Shown here piece by piece: positions 14,290-21,600 of a stretch of 24,236 nt of DNA. The notes under the pieces are model-generated. The model had not been told where the DNA came from, ran no database searches, and saw nothing but the letters and a program-made list of their open reading frames with translations. The DNA lies in the IMG/VR virus record IMGVR_UViG_3300017763_000182, positions 1 to 24,236 of that record. One strand, given 5' to 3'. The first letter of the stretch is position 1, and each line of letters starts with the position of its first letter. The DNA is from a virus. The position numbers and the translations under genes were made by a program.

Positions 14290-15221
14290 TGTCCTTCCTT
14301 CACGTACTTAGCGTACTCTTCGAGTGGCACTCCCAATCTTTTTGCAATGGTAACTTGGCTCGGGGAGAGGCGAACCTTTTTACCGCGTCCTGTTCCTTTA
14401 GAGCGAGATACTCCCGCTACAGTTTGTCCAGAACGATTTTGTTTTGTTACTTCTTCATCCGGAAACCGGTGAGGAAACGCATTTTTCATGCGAGAATCTA
14501 ACGCATCATAGTAATCATTACTAGCTGGGTCAAACCCTTCTTCTTGAACTAATTTCTTGTGCAAACCAAAGGCTGCAAACGTCATTGCGTCATCTTCGCC
14601 AAACCAATCGTTTTTAGAAGCCCATTCTTCGGCTTTTTGATCAGGTGCGGCTTGTCGAGGAGCCGGTTGGTATTGCTGTTGTTGCGTTTGCTGTTGTTGC
14701 GCATATTCTTGTTGCTGCTGCGCTTGTTGCGCTTGAGCTTCTCTACTAGCTTTAGCTTGCGCATGTTTATCCGCGGCTAAAGTTAGCTGTGTAATTCTTT
14801 CTTGAGCCTGCATCTGGCGATCTGTGTCGCCCATTTCAATAGCAGACTTTAACTCGTCTTTAGCTCTAGCCTGCTCCGAGCTAACTCGGTGCCCGTACTC
14901 ATCTATATAGCTACGGTCTAAAGTTTGAAGCCTTTGCTTAACATCCGTGTTTTCAGCTTGAATGTTTTGAGCATAGCGCAACGCCTCTTCACGCTCTCTT
15001 TCCGCTTCTTTAGCTCTTTTAGTAAGCTGATTGATGCGTTTTTGAACTGAGTTGCTGTACTTTTCGTGATCATCTTCGTCCGCACTTGTTTCTACTACAG
15101 GGGCTTCGGCGGTAGATTCACTCTCATTATCGTCTTCTAAAATTACATCTTGAGCTTCTTCCGTAAACTCAAGGTCTATCTGTCCATCGTCGGCCTCATG
15201 GGCCTTTAACTTTTCACTCAT
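14286..15221 (-). CDS. Scaffold (head assembly) protein, Gln-rich coiled coil (311 aa)
   Basis: Scaffold call from position between portal and capsid plus composition. The N-terminal 45 residues are very acidic (LEFTEEAQDVILEDDNES). Residues about 50-165 form a long charged coiled coil (RINQLTKRAKEAEREREEAL). A Gln-rich linker at about 165-200 follows, then WASKNDWFGEDDAMTFAAFG, a motif I associate with phage scaffolds, and a basic C-terminus (KGTGRGKKVRLSPSQVTIAK). The basic end would bind capsid subunits. I prefer the ATG at 15219-15221 because AAGGGA then lies 7 bases ahead; an ATG at 15227 adds two residues but is too close to that site. Confidence 0.85.
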   Translation of the reverse strand: MSEKLKAHEADDGQIDLEFTEEAQDVILEDDNESESTAEAPVVETSADEDDHEKYSNSVQKRINQLTKRAKEAEREREEALRYAQNIQAENTDVKQRLQTLDRSYIDEYGHRVSSEQARAKDELKSAIEMGDTDRQMQAQERITQLTLAADKHAQAKASREAQAQQAQQQQEYAQQQQTQQQQYQPAPRQAAPDQKAEEWASKNDWFGEDDAMTFAAFGLHKKLVQEEGFDPASNDYYDALDSRMKNAFPHRFPDEEVTKQNRSGQTVAGVSRSKGTGRGKKVRLSPSQVTIAKRLGVPLEEYAKYVKEGQ

Positions 15222-15232
15222 CTGCATGTCCC

Positions 15233-15679
15233 TTAACTATGGTGTATATCGTTAGGATCAAGAATTGTGGCTAAAATCTCATCATCATTAAGAATTCTAA
15301 CCTCGCTGCCAAAGACCGCGGCATCTTCTCCGTTCAAACGAAATCTAGAACCGGCGTAACGAGCAAAAATTACCCATTTTCGTTCTTCACACCACGGCCC
15401 ACGGGGGTACTTTTCTTTATCTTCGTAGGCATCTGGCCCAAGTTTAAGAATGTAACCGACATTTGTTTGAACAGCGTCTTCTTCTAAAGTCTTAGTATTT
15501 AACAAAATACCGCCTTTACTTCGTTTCGGTGCTCGAAACGGCATAATCAAAATCCGCCAACCTGTTGGTTGAGGAAGTCTTTCAATTGCACTTGCTGTAA
15601 TCAAAGTGGGGTCTAACACGCGCTCCTCTTCGGGAACGTATAGCTTGGATAAATCCAAGGGTTCTTTACTTTCAGACAT
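15233..15679 (-). CDS. GroES-like co-chaperonin (148 aa)
   Basis: Residues about 36-140 fit the Cpn10/GroES fold: PTGWRILIMPFRAPKRSKGG opens the barrel, GGILL (56-60) corresponds to the GroEL-binding mobile loop (GGIVL in E. coli), and VGYILKLGP, RKWVIFARYAGSRFRLNGED and VRILNDDEILATI follow the later strands. GroES is about 97 residues; this protein has about 35 extra at the N-terminus (LSKLYVPEEERVLDP) and a short tail. It would cap host GroEL to help fold the capsid or other virion proteins, like T4 gp31 in role. Start ATG overlaps the upstream gene by 8 bases with AGGA ahead. Assignment by motif is strong; client proteins are inferred. Confidence 0.88.
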   Translation of the reverse strand: MSESKEPLDLSKLYVPEEERVLDPTLITASAIERLPQPTGWRILIMPFRAPKRSKGGILLNTKTLEEDAVQTNVGYILKLGPDAYEDKEKYPRGPWCEERKWVIFARYAGSRFRLNGEDAAVFGSEVRILNDDEILATILDPNDIHHS

Positions 15680-15869
15680 CCATATATTCCTGTTTGTCTA
15701 GCATTTCAGAAAGTTCTACAAGAACGTAATCACAATTGCGGATTTCGCCCATGCACTCCCTGTAATGTTCCATATCTTTAACGCCACCCTCTGACATAAG
15801 TTCAGAGATCTGGCCCTTGCGATCAAGCAGCGTCTTGCGAACAAACTGCACGATATCGATACCGTCCAT
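15672..15869 (-). CDS. Small conserved helical protein of unknown function (65 aa)
   Basis: The 65-residue protein reads MDGIDIVQFVRKTLLDRKGQ, then MSEGGVKDMEHYRECMGEIR and VLVELSEMLDKQEYMDV. The GGVKDMEHYRE.MGE pattern is known to me from marine phages next to portal genes, with no assigned role. It is predicted as three helices and is slightly acidic. An AAGGA site precedes the ATG. It overlaps the co-chaperonin gene by 8 bases, which suggests linked translation. A portal or scaffold helper is possible but unsupported. Confidence 0.82.
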   Translation of the reverse strand: MDGIDIVQFVRKTLLDRKGQISELMSEGGVKDMEHYRECMGEIRNCDYVLVELSEMLDKQEYMDV

Positions 15870-15945
15870 GCTAATTATCCTTAATTATCTGACGATATCC
15901 GATATTGTCGCTTCTTTTATATGGGAAAGCAAACAAGCAATGCCT

Positions 15946-16152
15946 TTAACAGCTTGTGTAACGCCCGCCACGCTCCGCAGCACCCATGCCCCTCTTAGTG
16001 CCTCGGGTAATCTTACCCATCATGGTGTTGGGCGTTTTTTCTTCCTTTAATTGAGCGTATGGAATACTACCTTGGCCTTTGATTTCTGCTTTGTTAACAG
16101 GCTTAGGCGGCTCTTGGATTGGTCCGCCCATTGTTTTAACTACTCCGGTCAT
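15946..16152 (-). CDS. Small basic protein of unknown function (68 aa)
   Basis: The ATG overlaps the stop of the portal gene (ATGA) with AAGGTGA ahead. The 68-residue product begins MTGVVKTMGGPIQEPPKPVN and ends MGKITRGTKRGMGAAERGGR plus YTSC. It is basic, Gly-rich and probably unstructured, with a Gly-Gly near the end like several other proteins here. A 76-base gap follows, carrying an imperfect palindrome but no clear promoter or terminator. Function unknown; likely a virion or assembly protein by location. Confidence 0.72.
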   Translation of the reverse strand: MTGVVKTMGGPIQEPPKPVNKAEIKGQGSIPYAQLKEEKTPNTMMGKITRGTKRGMGAAERGGRYTSC

Positions 16153-18593
16153 AAATCACCTTTTTGAGATTGTTGTTTTAAAAGTTCACGCTGCATACCC
16201 GCATCTATACGTGCGGCAGTCATGTTTTCTTGGCTTTGTAGCCGTTGCTGGAACTGAGCTTCTCGTTGAGCAAGCTTTTCACGGTCTAGTTGAAGCTGTT
16301 GTTGCTCCATAGCCATGTCATTTTGCTCTTGTTGAGATTTAAGCTGCAACTCTTGTTGTTTTAATTCAATCAACGGATCTGGTGCCTGCTCTTGCCCACC
16401 ACCCTGTATCTGCTTTCCAAGCTCTACAAGCTGTTGAGTGCCTTGAGCTACAAACTGCGCCAACATAGCTTGATACTGAATGTTGGTTGCAGGATCTTGC
16501 AACGCTACGTTGGGGTTTTGTTGAGCAAATTGCTGGTCCGCCTGCTCTTCTGCCTGCAACTGTATGTGGTTTAACAGGTGTTTTTGCATGGCTAGCTGCA
16601 CATTCGGCATCTGAGACGCAGATCCACCTGTTATAAACAACAAGTGCGATTGCATGTGCGCCATGTGATTCTGACCCTTAAAAGCCTGTAAAGCCCCATT
16701 TTCAAGCGAATCTATGTTTTCTTGCGCCGGATCTTTAGGGGAAATGTCGTTTGGCGTGTCTGAGATCAATATCATGTCAGTGTTTTTAACGCCCAAGGCA
16801 TCATAAACACGGCGATATACTTCCGGAATGTTGTGTATGTCCGGAGCCTGCATAGCCATTTGAAGCTCTGTCTGAGCCAAAGCAATACGCTGGCTTTGAG
16901 AAAAGATATTAGGATCTGAAACAGGTAAAACATCTACCTTGTCATCAAAATCCGTTGCTTTTACCGTGGCTTCTGCACCCGGAACTTCATACGGGTAAAC
17001 CGGAGGCAAACTTTCCTCCATTACCCGCGCTAAAATCTTAAACTCAGTCTTCATCGCATAATGCAAACGCTTGTGTATTGCGCTCATTACACGGCTACCC
17101 TGCTCCAATAACGCAACAGTAGTGCCGACAGCCGCGTTTTGGTTGCCATCACCTACTTTCATGTCAGTGATGGTGGCAAACCGCTGTGCAGCGTCTACAA
17201 CAAAGCCTAATAGCTGGTATAGCGTCTGATCTGGCCCTTTGAACGGTAACGGCATCAAGCTGTCACGTATTTGACCGCCCGGAGCGTCTACATCCCTAAA
17301 TTCACCCGGCTGTAACGGAGTATCATCGTCCCTGATCCGCAGGCCGCGTGCCTTAAAGCCCGCAGGAAGGTTAGATAACGTACCCGCATCAATCAATTGC
17401 CGCAGTGCAGCAGTCGCGGTGCGGGATAAGCCGCCAATGGTGTGAATCAAGCCTAAGCCGTAGAAACCAAAGCCCGGAAGAAATTTGTAGTGTACAAAGT
17501 ACTGAATCTTAGTAGTTAGCGGGTCTTCTTCCTGATAATTACGGCGAATAGCTAAAACTTTGCTGTTTTCTTCACTAATAGTGACGATATACGGCACTTT
17601 TATGCCTGTTTCTTCGCCATCTTCGTCTTTATGCTCATAGCCCGCTAGATCTAAGTCCGCGTGAAACTCTAAAAGTGTGCAGTCGTAGTCCACATTAGAG
17701 GCGCTCATGCCGTCGATATAGTCTGTTTCTTCTGAAATACTGGTGGTGCCTTGCTGAGACGGTAAAACCGCAACGTCTCTATAGAAACCGCTTACCTGCT
17801 GCTTGCGCAAATCGTTTAAAGAAGTACGAACAACGTGTGTTACACACGGGCAAGTCAACAAATCTGTTGTTTCATACGGGACAACAAGGTATTCCGCCGG
17901 TACAAACTTGCTTACTGGACGGCCAAGCGTGTCATCAAAATAAACTTTTTTAAACGTACTGCCCGCCAAGGGCAGGTTAAACAACATCTGGTCAAATTCT
18001 GGTGTGTACTCTTCCATTACATTAGTAATGTAGTAGTTCATAAAGTTTTTAACGCGAGAAGCCTGCTCTACTTTGGCATGAGTCTGTGACCCGAGAACCG
18101 CGGTGCGTACAGGGCCGTCAGGAGGCAGTAGCTCGTTAAAAGCTTGTGCTTGGAACTGTACAGCCGCTTCGGCCAATACGGGGTGTGTGACACCGGTAGC
18201 GCCTCTAAACGGCACGGTGCGGTCTTCGTACTTAAAGCCTAGTAGCTCTAAGCCGTTAGAATACGTCTCTTCCCAATCTTGGCGAGATGCCTTGTTCGAG
18301 GTGTACTGATCCATCAGGTCGTTCGACACTTCAGCAAGCTCGGAATCCGATAAAAACTCAGCCAAGTTGTCAAAGAAATCGTCTTCACGTTCTTTGTTAC
18401 GCAACGGGTCAAAATCAAAAGTGACACCACCGTCTTCGTCTTCGGTGATCTCAATACCTTCAATACTTAGAGCACTGTTGGTTTCTAAGCCGCTGGGCAG
18501 TGCTTCAACTTCTACGGCTAAAAGCTCTTCGTCTCCAAGCTCCATGCCTTCTCGTTCCATTAACGATACGGGAGGTCTGTTTTCATTTGCCAT
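16149..18593 (-). CDS. Portal protein, podovirus type (814 aa)
   Basis: Recognised by position downstream of terminase, by length (814 residues; P22 portal is 725) and by core patterns: TVPFRGATGVTHPVLAEAAV, QAFNELLPPDGPVRTAVLG, FNLPLAGSTFKKVYFD, FVPAEYLVVPYE and HYKFLPGFGFYGLGLIHTIG. Residues about 690-814 are Gln-rich and helical (LKQQELQLKSQQEQND, QREAQFQQRLQSQENMTAAR), resembling the long C-terminal helical barrel of P22-like portals. The N-terminal 70 residues are acidic. Twelve copies would form the ring through which DNA enters and leaves. The portal call is strong; the P22-like subtype is from memory. Confidence 0.9.
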   Translation of the reverse strand: MANENRPPVSLMEREGMELGDEELLAVEVEALPSGLETNSALSIEGIEITEDEDGGVTFDFDPLRNKEREDDFFDNLAEFLSDSELAEVSNDLMDQYTSNKASRQDWEETYSNGLELLGFKYEDRTVPFRGATGVTHPVLAEAAVQFQAQAFNELLPPDGPVRTAVLGSQTHAKVEQASRVKNFMNYYITNVMEEYTPEFDQMLFNLPLAGSTFKKVYFDDTLGRPVSKFVPAEYLVVPYETTDLLTCPCVTHVVRTSLNDLRKQQVSGFYRDVAVLPSQQGTTSISEETDYIDGMSASNVDYDCTLLEFHADLDLAGYEHKDEDGEETGIKVPYIVTISEENSKVLAIRRNYQEEDPLTTKIQYFVHYKFLPGFGFYGLGLIHTIGGLSRTATAALRQLIDAGTLSNLPAGFKARGLRIRDDDTPLQPGEFRDVDAPGGQIRDSLMPLPFKGPDQTLYQLLGFVVDAAQRFATITDMKVGDGNQNAAVGTTVALLEQGSRVMSAIHKRLHYAMKTEFKILARVMEESLPPVYPYEVPGAEATVKATDFDDKVDVLPVSDPNIFSQSQRIALAQTELQMAMQAPDIHNIPEVYRRVYDALGVKNTDMILISDTPNDISPKDPAQENIDSLENGALQAFKGQNHMAHMQSHLLFITGGSASQMPNVQLAMQKHLLNHIQLQAEEQADQQFAQQNPNVALQDPATNIQYQAMLAQFVAQGTQQLVELGKQIQGGGQEQAPDPLIELKQQELQLKSQQEQNDMAMEQQQLQLDREKLAQREAQFQQRLQSQENMTAARIDAGMQRELLKQQSQKGDL

Positions 18594-18609
18594 AAATATT
18601 TACTCTTGT

Positions 18610-21600
18610 TTACATCCCGCCATTAAAATTTATATCGCCAATATCCGTCTGCAAATCTTGCAAGCGGGGAAGGCCCATACGAAGTCGTTCGGCATTAATT
18701 TCTCGAAGTTCTGCGAGAGTATACCCATATCTATCGGCATAATCTTGCTCGGGATTGTACGCTTGTTGGTTAGACGATAAAGAGTCTAACGAAGCAAACG
18801 AAGTTCCTTGCGTAGTATCCGTAGTATCCGTAGTATCCGCAGTCCCCGCAGTATCTTCGGTGTCTGTTTCGGCGGTGGAATCTTCAGAAGTTGTTCCTTC
18901 GGTGGCATCGAGGTCACTTAACGTAAACTGGGGCATAGGTCTATAAATTTGCGGGACATACACGTTGTCGCTCATCTCCTGATCTGGAGAATATTGATAC
19001 TCCGTAGGGTTAATGACCATACCTTGAGTAGGCGCGTAACCGCCCGTTTGAGTTTTAATCACATCCGAGAGGTCAAAATCAGGCCGAAGATCTTGCAAGT
19101 ACTGATAATCTTTTGCGTCCGGTACATCAAAAACTTCCGGCGGAGTAAACAAAGTTTCGGGAGTATCTACCACCGTGGCCGCAGGAGGCGTGTAAACAGC
19201 TTCCTCTGGAGGCGCGGGCGGGTTGTAAACCGAAGGCGGTAAGGGTGTATTGTCAATCGGATTAACAATAGGCTGTGATGCGACTACCGGTGTAGTGGTT
19301 CCCGGTGTAGTGGTTCCCGGTGTAGTGCTGACCGCTAAATCAGAAGTCAACGGATCGGTAGTTGCCGGTGTCGTAGATGCAGGAGTCACCACGGGAACAC
19401 TTGTCACAGGGTTATCTTCAGAGTTATCCGTTTGTGAAACAGGGGCATCTTCATACGCAGGCGTAGTTGATACCGGCCCGGTGGAAATCGGTCCCGTAGA
19501 CGTGCCAGAACCGGGCAAGTTGTAGTCAATAGAGGTAACCGGGATAGAACTGACCGGATCTATCATTATCTTCGGGCCACTGCCGCGGGCATAATCGCCC
19601 GGATCATAGTTTGTATACCGTTGGTCCCCTTGCGGAGAGTTCATCATCTGCGACTTAGTTTCGTATGAATTAAAATAAGGCGACTGATCCAACTGCAACC
19701 CTGCTTTTTCCGCCTTGCTTAAATTTTCTACAGAGCCATAGCCGCGGTCAGCCGCTCGTTGAGATAACTCTTCGGAAGTGAAAGTGCGAGGAACTATAGG
19801 GTTAAAATCGCCTTGAGGAACATTTTTGTTGCTGCCGTAGTTTCGGTACTCCAGACTCTTTACCAAAGGCTGTGACGGCGTGTTTCCTATCCCAGAACTT
19901 GCCCACGCCTCGGGACCCAGACGTTTGGCTAAATTCATCCTATTTGGGTCGTTTAACGCTTCTTCGTATGTTTGCGCGGCACCACCCTGATTAAACGGCT
20001 GCACAGGTGTTCCACGTGAAACATTGCCGGCTCCCGCTAGAGGACCCGTACTGTATTTATTCAACAGGTTTGTTAAACCCTGCGTAACTCTAGGTTTGTT
20101 CATAGGGGACACCATACCACCTTGATTAAATCTTTGTACCGCGCCGCCTTGGGCACGACCTACTTTGGCTTTTAAAATAGCCTTACGAGCTTCGGGCGTG
20201 ATCCGCAAGCCGCGAACCGAGATGTGCGCTTGCTCTCTGTTCGGGGTGTTGTACAACTCTTCGTTTATATAAGCTTCTTCGCCAATCTGCCTTTCTAGTT
20301 GATCAATCATCAACGGTTTACCACGGTCATTTTCTAACGGCAAAGAAATCTCATCGTCGTAATCCATCCCGTATTTTTTAGCCATTTTCTTTAGCAACGC
20401 GGGTATTTTTTTATCGTATACGTCGATGTAGCCTTTTTTGGTAGGACCGGTGTTATACATACTGTGTGGAACAAACCCCGGTGGAACTGCAAACGTATCA
20501 AAGCCCTCTTCGGCCGCGGCCAACAACATACGTTCTACGGATAGGTTTAACCAATCGCTTCGGTGAGGAAGAGCTACGCCCTCTGATTTAAGCTTATCTT
20601 TGTCGCGTTTCTGTGGTTTAAAAGCTTCTGATTGAAACTCTTCTGCAAGAAAAACTTTGTTGTCATCAACATCTACTCTAGATGTAACGCGGTTATGCGC
20701 AAAAGTGTTTATCTTCCCCTCTGTGGGGTTTTCTCTATCAAAATGCTGTTCTATAAAAAAATCCGTGTCGCCTTCTTTGGGCAAAGATCTAAAAACAAAC
20801 GTTCGCGCAGTGTCTCGCCCTTTTCCCGGTAATAAAAAAGTAGTGTAAGATTTAGAACTACCCAAGACTTCAACATCTACCGGACGATCTTGCCGTTCAA
20901 ATACCGCTAAAACCTCTTCCCTAGTTAACGTGCCTTTCTTTCTAGTTGAAGATTCAAAACCGACTTGATCTTCGTCTAGTTGTCGGAGCCGCTGCTCTTC
21001 TAGTTTTAGCTCTTCTTGCAGGTTTAGCAGCTTCAAAGACTCTTCTTTAATCCCTAAAAGATCTTTTTGGTTTTGTTTTCGGATGTCGGCCATCCACTGC
21101 TCCGGAGTGCCTCTTTCTCGTTTAACATTGGTAATAGCCACCGGAATTTTAGCAACAAACGGCTTTTCAGGATCGTAAACAGGGGTTCCTTGCCTTGCCG
21201 CTTCTTCCGTGCGTTGTCGTAAGTTTGTGTCACCCCTATCTAAAGCGTCATAAAAACCTCTGTCGCCGTACAACAGACCTTCCGTATTGTTCATTACGTC
21301 TTGCCGCATTGTTTGAGACTGCGCGGTGGCAGTTGTTGGGTCTAACATCTCCAGCGCGTTTCTTTCCGCACGCAAAACAAAATCGCGATCACGACCAGCC
21401 CGAATAGCCAACTCCGCAGCAACATCTTGCTCCATACGGGCCGCTCCGGGCGCACGATTTTTATCTTCTTTTGCTATTTTTAAAGCTTTAGTGGCCGTTG
21501 CTTGTTGTTTAGCAAAGCCAGCTTGGTTTTGCCAAAACTGTTTGTTTGGGGCCTTAAAATCCTTCGCCATGCCTTCTAGCATAGTAATAGTCTTAGATAC

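Noticed and set aside
15222-15227. Upstream ATG for the scaffold gene
   Set aside because: The AAGGGA site is only about one base away from it, but is well spaced from the ATG at 15221.
15891-15909. Imperfect palindrome (GACGATATC/GATATTGTC) in the gap before the 65-residue gene
   Set aside because: Its arms leave almost no loop and no T-run follows. A nearby TATAAAAG could be a promoter element, but no -35 with proper spacing is present, so no regulatory call is made.
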